This document shows, in pieces, positions 10,390-19,184 of a DNA stretch of 25,045 bases. Source of the DNA: Hofstenia miamia (lineage: Eukaryota > Xenacoelomorpha > Acoela > Hofsteniidae); NCBI GenBank assembly GCA_900660155.1, contig CABFPE010000094.1, positions 1,469,449 through 1,494,493 of the forward strand, read 5' to 3'. Made by a program: the position numbers and the translations under genes. How positions within the stretch are numbered: position 1 is the first letter of the stretch; each line of letters opens with the position of its first letter. The notes beneath the pieces are model-generated. The model was not told where the DNA came from. It searched no databases and saw nothing but the letters and a program-made list of their open reading frames with translations.

Positions 10390-10718
10390 ATACCAGGTAT
10401 TTATTTAATTTTTAATATAAGAGACACCAATAAAATTTTAAAATGTAAGCACTTTCTTATAATATAAAATTTATATTTTTAAACATTTTGTATATATGTG
10501 TATCAATAAACGCTAACAACCAATTTATGACACTAATAACAAAACAGGTTATCAACAATCTTGAAACGTTTTTATTCTTGAATTCAACAAGAAAAACATA
10601 TTGAAAAAATATTTATTTCATTTTTACAAGATTGTGATTGATAAATTGTTTTACTTTATTAACATTTTAGTTTTGTAGCATCTTTCATTTACATAATTGT
10701 ATAAATTGGGAAAATCAT
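10390..10718. repeat. Start of large direct repeat, copy 1
   Basis: The stretch from GTATTTATTTAATTTTTAATAT near 10396 to the CCAATTTATGACACTAATAA region near 10520 resembles 14109-14240 in order and wording (GTATTTATTTAACTCTTAATAT, later AACCAATTTACAATAGTAAT). It marks the left side of a duplication that continues through the gap to about 13172. It is non-coding. Confidence 0.45.
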
Positions 10719-11180
10719 GTTGCAATTGAGATGGTTTCCAACTTGTGAAAAAATTCTAGTTTTATATGATTTCAAAATGTTTTAATTAATTGTGATAATT
10801 TTTAAATTTATTTGGATTTCATGTTTGGTAGATAACAATCTTTATGATTGGATACATTTTTGACAGTTGAACAATAGATAACAAATTACACAATGTTAAC
10901 AATTGTCTGTAGAGAGATGCAACTTTGTACACACAGTGGTATAATGGAATTTTATATGGCTGTACTGTGTTTATAGTTTGTTACATTCTGACAGTTGAAC
11001 ATTGCTTTAGTTGAGATTGTTTTCCAACTTGTGAAAAAATTCTAGTTTTATATGATTTGAAAGTGCTATTTAATTGTTATAATTGTTAAGGGATTTCATG
11101 TTTGGTGGATATCAATCTTTACAATTGGATACATTTTGACAGTTGAACAATAGATAACAAATTACGCAATGTTAACAATT
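10719..11180. repeat. 276-bp tandem satellite running into the gap
   Basis: ACTTGTGAAAAAATTCTAG begins at 10741 and again at 11017, a period of 276 bp. Shared internal strings include TTTGACAGTTGAACAATAG and CAATGTTAACAATT. The last 140 bp before the Ns (11041-11180) are identical to 14261-14400. The array is cut by the assembly gap. Confidence 0.85.
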
Positions 11181-12180
11181 NNNNNNNNNNNNNNNNNNNN
11201 NNNNNNNNNNNNNNNNNNNNNNNNNNNNNNNNNNNNNNNNNNNNNNNNNNNNNNNNNNNNNNNNNNNNNNNNNNNNNNNNNNNNNNNNNNNNNNNNNNNN
11301 NNNNNNNNNNNNNNNNNNNNNNNNNNNNNNNNNNNNNNNNNNNNNNNNNNNNNNNNNNNNNNNNNNNNNNNNNNNNNNNNNNNNNNNNNNNNNNNNNNNN
11401 NNNNNNNNNNNNNNNNNNNNNNNNNNNNNNNNNNNNNNNNNNNNNNNNNNNNNNNNNNNNNNNNNNNNNNNNNNNNNNNNNNNNNNNNNNNNNNNNNNNN
11501 NNNNNNNNNNNNNNNNNNNNNNNNNNNNNNNNNNNNNNNNNNNNNNNNNNNNNNNNNNNNNNNNNNNNNNNNNNNNNNNNNNNNNNNNNNNNNNNNNNNN
11601 NNNNNNNNNNNNNNNNNNNNNNNNNNNNNNNNNNNNNNNNNNNNNNNNNNNNNNNNNNNNNNNNNNNNNNNNNNNNNNNNNNNNNNNNNNNNNNNNNNNN
11701 NNNNNNNNNNNNNNNNNNNNNNNNNNNNNNNNNNNNNNNNNNNNNNNNNNNNNNNNNNNNNNNNNNNNNNNNNNNNNNNNNNNNNNNNNNNNNNNNNNNN
11801 NNNNNNNNNNNNNNNNNNNNNNNNNNNNNNNNNNNNNNNNNNNNNNNNNNNNNNNNNNNNNNNNNNNNNNNNNNNNNNNNNNNNNNNNNNNNNNNNNNNN
11901 NNNNNNNNNNNNNNNNNNNNNNNNNNNNNNNNNNNNNNNNNNNNNNNNNNNNNNNNNNNNNNNNNNNNNNNNNNNNNNNNNNNNNNNNNNNNNNNNNNNN
12001 NNNNNNNNNNNNNNNNNNNNNNNNNNNNNNNNNNNNNNNNNNNNNNNNNNNNNNNNNNNNNNNNNNNNNNNNNNNNNNNNNNNNNNNNNNNNNNNNNNNN
12101 NNNNNNNNNNNNNNNNNNNNNNNNNNNNNNNNNNNNNNNNNNNNNNNNNNNNNNNNNNNNNNNNNNNNNNNNNNNNNNNN
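11181..12180. other. Assembly gap (1000 N)
   Basis: Exactly 1000 N, a placeholder size. The flanks both match parts of the region 14261-14860. If copy 1 and copy 2 are colinear, only about 234 bp are missing: 597 bp separate the landmarks at 14261 and 14858, and 363 known bases separate their counterparts at 11041 and 12404. Any frame through the Ns is meaningless. Confidence 0.95.
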
Positions 12181-12787
12181 TATTAGTTAGTTTTACAGAT
12201 ATATCTTTTAAAATGGAATCAATTTTATTTTAATAAATTGCTGTGAATTTGCAGTCCAATGTAAATTATTTATATAGTTTATCATACATATACATGTCAT
12301 TTGTCTGTTAATACCTATTTTTAATTGAATTTGCTTAAACTTTTATTTATCATGTGTTTCTGTGATCTATCACTTAATTTATTAATCATTTATTTAGATA
12401 CTACCATGTGAAATTCATAATGTGCAAATACACATTGCTTTTGTTTCCTACAGCATTTACATCTCAACATGAAGGTTTGGCAAATATTATCATTGTTCAT
12501 TCAACTGTAGATGAAATTTGCTATATGAACTTTATCATTTAGTAGGGCATTTTATATTTTCTTTGTAAATACATTTATTTTTTATAAATTTCATTTTCTC
12601 TGTAAAAGCATGTATTTATATTTTAAAAATTATTTTTACTTGGAAATATTTACTGATTAAAAAAGTTTTTATTTTTGCAATTGACATATGTGTCATATGT
12701 GAAATGTATTTATTAATCTCAATATTAGAAAATTATTTATGTTTGAAAATACTTATTATGTAATTCCAAAAACTTATATGAATAAAA
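12181..12787. repeat. Large direct repeat copy 1, portion right of the gap
   Basis: The string AATTGCTGTGAATTTGCAGT near 12235 recurs near 14682. CCATGTGAAATTCATAATGT at 12404 recurs at 14858, and TTTGTTTCCTACAGCATT follows in both. Similarity fades after about 12480. There is no coding frame. A short dyad CATATGTGTCATATG lies near 12685. Confidence 0.65.
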
Positions 12788-13172
12788 AAATTGGTTACAT
12801 TTTAAACATTTCTAATTTCATTGTATTTTGAGAATTTCTTTATCTCTATGTGTATTGATAAATTGGCTACATTTAAACAATAGACTCAACAATATTGCTT
12901 GCCAACAGAGCATATTCCAATGCAGAGATACACCCCTGACAATATACACAGCCAATTATTTATGTAATATGAAAAAAAATTGGTTAGATTTAAACATTAG
13001 ACTGCAAACAAATGTGTTTGCCAACAAATATTATAACAAAAGAGAATATGTTCCAATGATGTTAGAGATACACAGATAGCCAAAGTACACAATTACATCA
13101 TAGCCATGCCAGACAACCCTGCCAAGGTCAAGGGGTTGAATATCAATGTAATGGAACTCAAGTCTTACTACT
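12788..13172 (+). repeat. Promoter-like repeat copy B
   Basis: Three successive modules begin with AAATTGGTTACATTTTAAAC or variants at 12788, 12859 and 12975. The third continues with CAAACAAATGTGTTTGCC and GAGAATATGTTCCAATGATG, then AGAGATACACAGATAGCC, matching copy A almost base for base. It ends AAGTCTTACTACT at 13172, the same end as copy C. The open frames at 12828-13079 and 13106-13297 fall in or beside this repeat and look incidental. Confidence 0.7.
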
Positions 13173-13378
13173 CTTATTGTATTTTTCATGCTTTCTTATT
13201 TTTCAACAATATACCCAAAATATTTGTATTTACTGATTTACTGTTTTTTAATGACTTTTTGTGTAGTGATGGACTTAATAAATTAATGTATTCATAGTCA
13301 CTTTGTTTATTTTGCATGTACAAAATGTTTTGTATAAATAGCATAATTGAAATTTATAATTTTATACACTTTTGTCAT
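13173..13378. other. AT-rich leader before the capsid-like remnant
   Basis: About 200 bp of T-rich sequence. The only feature noted is the TATA-like TATAAATA at 13333-13340, listed separately. Confidence 0.4.
13333..13340 (+). promoter_or_regulatory. Putative TATA box for the capsid-like gene remnant
   Basis: TATAAATA lies 38 bases before the ATG at 13379. The spacing fits a short-leader transcript. In such AT-rich DNA the match alone is weak evidence. Confidence 0.35.
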
Positions 13379-14051
13379 ATGCCAATTGTTAGTCTACCTT
13401 CTGACAACTATTGAAGCAATAATCCAATACATAGTTTTACTACGCATTTGGAAAGACCAATCTATAATGCTTCTCATGTGGCTTTGCTAAATATCACATT
13501 CATGGAATTTTATTGACGCAAATGGAAATAAACGTGGTATTTATGTGAAGGGCATTCATGTGAAAAAGATAGAAAATGTTTTTAACTTTGTCAACCAAGT
13601 CTTAACGAAAATTGAATTGACAGTTGTTAAATCTGAAACAAATGATGAAAAACGTTTTGAAAAACTATTTAGTACTTTTTCACAAAATTTGCCAATGATT
13701 ACAACAGTACTGAAATTGGATTTTGAAATCATCAGTGGAAGAGTAGTCATAAAAAATGAAATGCCTTATGAATTTGAATTAAATCAGGTAGGTGAAATTT
13801 TTGGGTTTGATTGTCACTATCAAATAGTCAATGGTTTGAACACTGCTAAATATAGCTTTGATATTTTAAATGGACTGCATAATATTTTAATTTATACTAA
13901 TATAGTTACTTGTCAACATTATCAGACTGATAGCATCCCATTATTGGATCAAATACCCTTATTCACAGTATATAGTGTAAATGATCAGCCATTCATCAAT
14001 TATGAAGACTCATATAATTTATTAACCAACTTCAAAGTCATTCATCAATAG
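13379..14051 (+). pseudogene. Remnant resembling a conserved Polinton/Maverick (adintovirus-like) structural-type protein
   Basis: The first frame opens with ATG 13379 (MPIVSLPSDNY), has TGA at 13412-13414, then reads FTTHLERPI and VALLNITF before stopping at 13514-13516. A +1 frame open from 13491 continues to TAA 14049-14051. It contains KGIHVKKIENVFNFVNQVL, GRVVIKN, a GEIFGFD segment and ILIYTNIV followed by IPLL. From memory of the family, an N-terminal LPS motif, an F-T-x-L-x-x-PI segment, a GF motif and a late Y-x-(D/N)-I segment before PLL typify a conserved protein carried by Polinton-like elements in invertebrates, probably virion-associated. It is broken by one stop and one frameshift and seems short at the C-terminus. 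No database comparison was possible. It sits between two copies of the large direct repeat. Confidence 0.45.
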
Positions 14052-14104
14052 AATTACAATTAGCTTTTATACATCAAATGGTTAGTTCATTCATTTCAAT
14101 GATA

Positions 14105-14930
14105 CTAGAAGTATTTATTTAACTCTTAATATCATAGACACTGATGAAATTTAAGTATAAACAATTTCTTAAATGTAGAATAAAATAAGTTATTTGTTAC
14201 TTTTAAATGTTATGTATTAATAACCAATTTACAATAGTAATATTTCAACTTGTGAAAAATTCTAGTTTTATATGATTTGAAAGTGCTATTTAATTGTTAT
14301 AATTGTTAAGGGATTTCATGTTTGGTGGATATCAATCTTTACAATTGGATACATTTTGACAGTTGAACAATAGATAACAAATTACGCAATGTTAACAATT
14401 GTCTGTAGAGAGGTGCAACTTTGTACACAGAGCAGCATAATGGAATTTTACACGACTATACAGTTTTATAATTTGTTACATTCTGACAGTTGAACAATGG
14501 CATATAGATAAACTATGTTGACATTTTAAAAGCATGCAACATTTCTACACTGTCTGTCTAATGGAATTTCACATTGATGAAAGAACTACCCATAAATATT
14601 TCAAACTTTTTGGTAAGCTATTTTTATAATTAAATCTCAGATATTGTTTTGATTCTTAATGCTTTCTTTGCAATTTTAATGAATTGCTGTGAATTTGCAG
14701 TCTGAAGTTAAATTAATTATATACTTTATCATAAATAGAAACGTCATTAGTTTTTTAATACACATCTTAATTGAATTTATTTAAGCTTTTAATTGTCATG
14801 TGTTGTATACTGTGATCTATCACCTCATTTGACTTATTAATCTTTCTTTAGATACAACCATGTGAAATTCATAATGTGCAAATACACATTGCATTTGTTT
14901 CCTACAGCATTCCCATCCCAACAATGATGA
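14105..14930. repeat. Large direct repeat copy 2 (satellite monomer plus non-coding core)
   Basis: Bases 14109-14240 resemble 10396-10530. Bases 14261-14400 are identical to 11041-11180. Bases 14401-14500 resemble 10900-11000 (GTCTGTAGAGAGGTGCAACTT and TTCTGACAGTTGAACA). Bases 14680-14930 resemble 12235-12480. The order is the same as in copy 1. No coding frame is present. Confidence 0.75.
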
Positions 14931-15226
14931 TAAACTAACACAATAGACAAATTGTGTAGTAAGGTATATATGGTCATTATAAGCACAGTGTAGAATAAAT
15001 TACATTTTTGTCTTGTTTTAAACAAGTATGTGGGTTTTACAATGTACATTTATTAAATATTAAAAATTGCGAGTTTTTGCATAAACTAGTTTTTGGTTTT
15101 TTCCAAAAAATTATTTTGCTTTATTACCAAAATAAGCCATTACTCTTCTAACAAATATTATTATTTCTCTGATTCAAACATTTGTTATTAAATTTTACTA
15201 AATAAAAGAAGTAAGTAAAGTAATCA
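14931..15226. other. Non-coding AT-rich spacer
   Basis: No gene or clear repeat. A 70-codon minus-strand frame overlaps 14837-15049 but runs through the duplicated non-coding core, so it is not supported. Confidence 0.4.
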
Positions 15227-15526
15227 TGTAAACTAAATTGGTGTGGTATTTCCAATGTCATGTATGTTAATAGAAAAACAAGTATGTAAACTAAACAATG
15301 TAAACTAAATTAATGTGGTATTTCCAATGTAATGTATGTTAATAAAAAAACAAGTATGTAAACTAAACATTGTAAACTAAATTAATGTGTGATGTGATAT
15401 TTCCAATGTCATGTATGTTAATAAAAAACGAGTATGTAAACTAAACAATGTAAACTAAATTAATGTGTGATGTGATATTTCCAATGTCATGTATGTTAAT
15501 AAAAAACAAATATGTAAACTAAGTTA
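15227..15526 (+). repeat. 72/78-bp tandem minisatellite, four units
   Basis: Units start at 15227, 15299, 15371 and 15449. Each begins TGTAAACTAAATT and continues ATATTTCCAATGTCATGTATG or a variant, then TTAATAAAAAAC and TATGTAAACTAA. Units 3 and 4 carry a 6-bp GTGATG insertion, giving 78 bp. The array accounts for the extra length of copy 2 relative to copy 1. Confidence 0.85.
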
Positions 15527-15796
15527 GGCCATGTAAATAAGCAAGTAAAGAAATTGGTTACATTTTGAACAATAGATTGCAACAATTCTAATCTTATTGG
15601 GATTTTCGAAAATTCCTCAACCTCTAAAAAAATTGGTTACATTTTAAACAATAGACTTCAAACAATGCCAACAAAACATATTCCAATGACGTCAGAGATA
15701 CACCCCCCATCAATATAAATGGCCCAGCAGAGGCCAAAGGTCCCCCTCGAGCAATCAGAGAAAAGTGACATGGGAAGAAACCCAAGTCTTACTACT
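15500..15796 (+). repeat. Inverted repeat copy C (right terminus of the 7.7-kb block)
   Basis: It carries two modules beginning AAATTGGTTACATTTT (15551 and 15629) separated by GATTTTCGAAAATT (15601-15614). Then come CATATTCCAATGACGTCAG and the terminal AAGTCTTACTACT. It is the inverted counterpart of 8085-8420 and a direct relative of 12788-13172. Its last bases abut, and supply a stop codon to, the truncated gypsy integrase. Confidence 0.7.
15687..15720 (+). promoter_or_regulatory. Promoter-like CRE plus TATA in copy C
   Basis: A perfect palindromic TGACGTCA (15687-15694) follows CCAA and precedes TATAAAT (15714-15720) by 19 bases. Copy A has TGACGTTA and copy B TGATGTTA at the same place, so the element is best preserved here. 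Activity is inferred only. Confidence 0.35.
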
Positions 15797-16420
15797 GGCA
15801 TACTGTTAAGTGAATTTGTTGCATATAATGTATCAAGTGAGAGACATATTGTTCAACACTATTCTCCGCATATTTTGGAAACATCATAGATAGTGAGGTT
15901 AACGCCTCACAACCGAACATAGCTTTAAATGGACTCACTCCCATTGTGGAGTGTACAGAGGTGTTGTAGAAGTATTCTATGAATTCAATGACTCGTCTCC
16001 ATTGTTTGCCAGCAGTGTGTGATAGTGCTACTCTAATCAATTTGATTAGAGTCCTATTTAGTCTTTCTACCAGCCCTTGATAGTTGTTCTAGATCCATAT
16101 GGATGACCTCATTGGGTTTTTCTGCCACTTGGCACTCAAGGTCAGCTCTTTGTTCTGGAAAGTGACTGGTGTTTTGTAGAAGACATTTTTCATACTTATC
16201 AATAACATCTATGACTGCAGATCTTACGCCTATGGTGACATATTGAGTGTTGAACATGTTTTCAGTTTGTATTATACCGAGATGCCCTCTCTCATGTACT
16301 CATCTTACTAAGTCTCTGTGAAAGTATTCAGGGATCATGAGTTGGTTGTTTTGACTTTTATCATAGAGAAGGCTGTTGTCAGTTAGTTTCCCATTATATC
16401 ACTTAAAGTATCAATATACT
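15792..16420 (-). pseudogene. Gypsy integrase remnant with internal core deletion
   Basis: Integrase joins element DNA to the host chromosome. Reading downward from 16420, a zinc-binding region is visible: a GHLG-like string, then YVTIGVRSAVIDVIDKYEKC, where the second Cys of the usual C-x2-C is lost. The start of the catalytic core follows (VIHMDLE, about 16090). Within a few codons a different frame reads QGLVERLNRTL, the segment that carries the catalytic Glu, and then EYFYNTSVHSTMGVSPFKAMFG. About 90-100 codons, including the second catalytic Asp, are therefore missing. The last codons read LTVCQ and then TAG at 15792-15794, supplied by the adjoining repeat. Confidence 0.8.
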
Positions 16421-17217
16421 GCAGGAGTGGTAGGAAAAAACGGATTATGGATTTGTTTAATTATTTTTGATAAGACTTGGTCATGGTGCTGGTGGCGTAT
16501 TATTTCTTCTTCTGAGATTTCATCACATACAATTTTAGGCAGAATGGCTTTTCCATTTCGGTTGGCATTAATTTCAGCAATTAATTCATACTCAGCGTGA
16601 GGAATGAATCCAAAGGGGATCTTCTCTCTGTGGGTTTCTTGAGGTCTCTCGTAACTAGGTAATGCCATCCAATAATCAACATTGAGATGCAGTCTGCCAG
16701 GCCGATATTGTATGGAAAATGAAAAATCATTTAAATATTCAATCCACCTAGCTACAATATTTGATTTATCTCCTGAGAACTTTTTTTAGCCAAGCAAGTG
16801 CACTATTATCAGTACAAACTATGAATGGGCGTCCAAGAATAAAGTAGCAAAATTTGCGTTATGATTTGACTAATGCCAACATCTCACATTTAGTGGTGCC
16901 GTAATTTTTTTCTGTTTCTCAGGGTTTTCAACTGAAGTATTGAACAGGACTCTCAATTCCATCAATTACTTGACTTAATACTCCACTGATGGCCACTGCG
17001 CTGGCATCACAATAAACTATAAAGTCCTTGCTGTAGTCGGGGGTATTCAGGGACGGGATTTTCTTTAACTCGCATTTTATCCATTCCATTCTAGGTCATC
17101 TTGTTCATTCCACATCTATTTGAACTTGGCGGATTTTTTCAGTAAATATGAGATATTTTTGGTTTTTTCAGCCAAATCAGGGACAAACATTCCGTAATAA
17201 TTAAGAAAACCCATCAG
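16421..17217 (-). pseudogene. Gypsy RNase H remnant
   Basis: RNase H removes the RNA strand after reverse transcription. The minus strand reads DFIVYCDASAVAISGVLSQ (about 17030-16975), which holds the first catalytic Asp, and IVCTDNSALAWL (about 16825-16790), which holds a later one. A connection segment with GFLNYYGMFVPDLAEKT precedes it. The C-terminal part at 16668-16411 is the spacer to the integrase. Several in-frame stops are present (near 17100, 16920 and 16745), so it is inactive. Confidence 0.75.
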
Positions 17218-18060
17218 TCATTGTATGTCTTTTTGGATTTTTGGTGTTTTAATCTTTTCGAGGAAATCCTTAGCATTTGTTTTTATTGATATTTTTCCAT
17301 GTTTGATAACCCTTCCGAGGAAAGTTACCTTAGTTTGTCCTAAGGCACACTTATTGCCATTAACCTCGAGACCAGCTTTTTTTAACAGTTCTAAAGTATG
17401 TGTTGATTTATCTAAATGTTCGGAAAAGGTATCACTAGCCACCAGAATGTCGTCAATATAAGCCAAAATCCCTGCTTCCAGCATGTTGGCATTATCTTTA
17501 AGAACTTTTGTCACGTATTGCTGGAAGGTGGCTGGAGCATTGCCTATAGGCCAAAGGCCATGTATTTCCATTCATATACGCCACACGGCGTGATAAAGGC
17601 AGTTTTTTGTATGTTGGATGGTCTCATTGGTACCTGCCAGTACGCTTTGCATAGATCTAAGCATGAGAAGAACTTATATTTACTGGCGTCATGTAATAAG
17701 TCCTCTATTCTTGGAAGGGGGTAAGCATTTTTTTTATAGTCACATCATTTAATATTCGAAAATCAATACAGAGCCAATATTTCTCTCCTTGCCTAATGAA
17801 AACATTTGGGCAGCGAAGGTTCTGTTGCTTCCTTGTATAATTCCACTTTCGATTATCACTTAGTATCTTTTTGTATTCTGCTATTAAATTCTCTGGCACT
17901 CGTTTTACTGGTAGGCAAATGGGTTTATTGTGCTTGGTTTCAATAGCATGTTCCTCCCCTATGGCTTGACCAACACTAATAGTTCCATAATTGAAAACTT
18001 CATTATTACTCTTCAAGACTGCAACCAGTGATCGTTTCTCTGCATCAGTCAGATGGGATG
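17218..18060 (-). pseudogene. Gypsy reverse transcriptase remnant
   Basis: The frame 18016-17705 has the N-terminal fingers, including HAIETKHNKPI, then a CIDFRILND motif at about 17765-17740, equivalent to the usual C-x-D-Y-R-x-L-N. A shifted segment between 17705 and 17571 reads AYWQVP and TAFITPCGVYEW. The frame 17571-17218 then reads NAPATFQQ and AYIDDILVAS; the catalytic YIDD lies at 17449-17460. Next come the primer-grip-like FLGRVI and the thumb. At least two frameshifts break the protein, although the YIDD residues are kept. Confidence 0.85.
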
Positions 18061-18255
18061 GGTGTCTCCAGTCACAGTAGGGATTTTTACTGGGCTTGAG
18101 AGCTCTTTGCTATCATAAATGGCCATACATATTGAGAGGCAAGAGGTGTTTACGCTTTCTACTCACACTGGCACAACCACTATTTCCAACTGCGAAGTAT
18201 CAAATTGTACAGGAAATTTAGAACTATTCAAAATTGTCACATAGGTTTTTCCACA

Positions 18256-18748
18256 TCAAACATGGCACAAGTCAGGTGAGAAAGTGACTCCTTTCAAGTA
18301 TTTCCCTCTTTGTCGGGCTACCATTTTGTCCCCATTCAGATTGGTTTCAGTGAAGACAGCAGCCCTCGACCAATGTTTCACTTCCAAATACACAGGCTCA
18401 GTTAGTTTAAAATAGATTTCCTGTTCTGGAATAGTGGTGAGTTGAGGCATTGTGTTCTAAAAAATCATTTCCTAATATGAGATTGTATGGTAATTGATGA
18501 TCTGATGTGTCTACAACAACCAAGTCGACTTCAAACAGCTCCTTATGAAATCGCATTTCTGTGTCACACAACTTTCCCTTCAGGGAGATATTATTCCCAG
18601 AAGCATCTAAAAGTTTACCCAGTGAAGGATTTAAAGCGGCTTGAGTAATACATAAACCTTTACAACATTCATTGCTGATTATAGAGGCTGCTACTCCAGT
18701 ATTGATAGTTGCATTGACTATGTGTCCGTTTATCTCCACAGGGATCAC
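18256..18748 (-). pseudogene. Gypsy aspartic protease remnant, catalytic Asp lost
   Basis: Retropepsins cut the Gag-Pol polyprotein as homodimers with a D-T/S-G active site. Here the frame 18748-18407 reads VNATINTGVAASIIS, so the Asp of the DTG is Asn (codon complement at 18701-18703). Flap-region residues follow, and the C-terminal NLILGNDFL motif is intact. A further frame, 18450-18256, continues downstream toward the RT linker. The protein cannot be active. Confidence 0.8.
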
Positions 18749-18816
18749 GTTCTTCCTTATTAAACTGGTGATTACAAAGATATCCTGTGCACGTCTTTTA
18801 GGAGGCGGCGCTCCCT

Positions 18817-19164
18817 TTAATTTAAATTCTCGGGCGTTTTGTCATTAGTCAGATTGACTAGATCTTCAGTAGGGGATTCAGGTTCATCAAGTAAAAACCC
18901 CTCTCCATCGGCTATTAGCTGTATTGTGGCACTGCAACTGGTTCTCAAATGTTCCTTTTGCCCACAATGGAAGCAATGGACCAACGCCATATCAAATTCC
19001 TTTTTGAAGGGGGCTTTGTTAAAGAACCCACTTTCCTTCGATTTGTGCTTACTAGATTCGGGTTTGCTCTTCTGCTCCATTAGGTCAGTGACATCTTTAT
19101 CAATATGGTTTGAATTGTGGATCATATAGACGATGCTTATAGCTTTCCAAATAATATCATACAA
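18817..19164 (-). pseudogene. Gypsy nucleocapsid segment with one CCHC zinc knuckle
   Basis: The frame holds a basic, Ser/Lys-rich stretch followed by CFHCGQKEHLRTSC at 18934-18975. It fits C-x2-C-x4-H-x4-C, the Gag zinc knuckle that binds element RNA. An acidic tail follows before the protease region. It is separated from the upstream gag frame by a break near 19164-19185. Confidence 0.85.
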
Positions 19165-19184
19165 ACTGTCTTTGAGATCACATT

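Larger units (their letters stand above)
8085..15796. mobile_element. Candidate Polinton-like element bounded by inverted terminal repeats
   Basis: The left edge begins AGTAGTAGTATAAAAG at 8085 and the right edge ends AAGTCTTACTACT at 15796. Inside each end, several hundred bases match in inverted orientation (8085-8420 against 15500-15796). Polintons/Mavericks have long inverted repeats beginning AG and ending CT and carry capsid-type genes. The one protein remnant inside (13379-14051) resembles a conserved protein of that group. The right end interrupts a gypsy integrase. Against the call: no 6-bp target duplication (TAAGCT on the left, GGCATA on the right), no polymerase or integrase of Polinton type, and a block shorter than the usual 15-20 kb. 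It could be a non-autonomous or internally deleted derivative, or a chance pair of related repeats. Confidence 0.4.

Noticed and set aside
11169..12233. A 354-codon open frame across the N run
   Set aside because: It consists almost entirely of undetermined bases; it is an assembly gap, not a gene.
15227..15526. CRISPR-like array
   Set aside because: Units are contiguous tandem repeats without unique spacers, in clearly eukaryotic DNA.
15687..15797. A gypsy 3' LTR next to the integrase
   Set aside because: The sequence matches repeat copies at 8085-8420 and 12788-13172, and it does not match the candidate 5' LTR region at 20421-21385.
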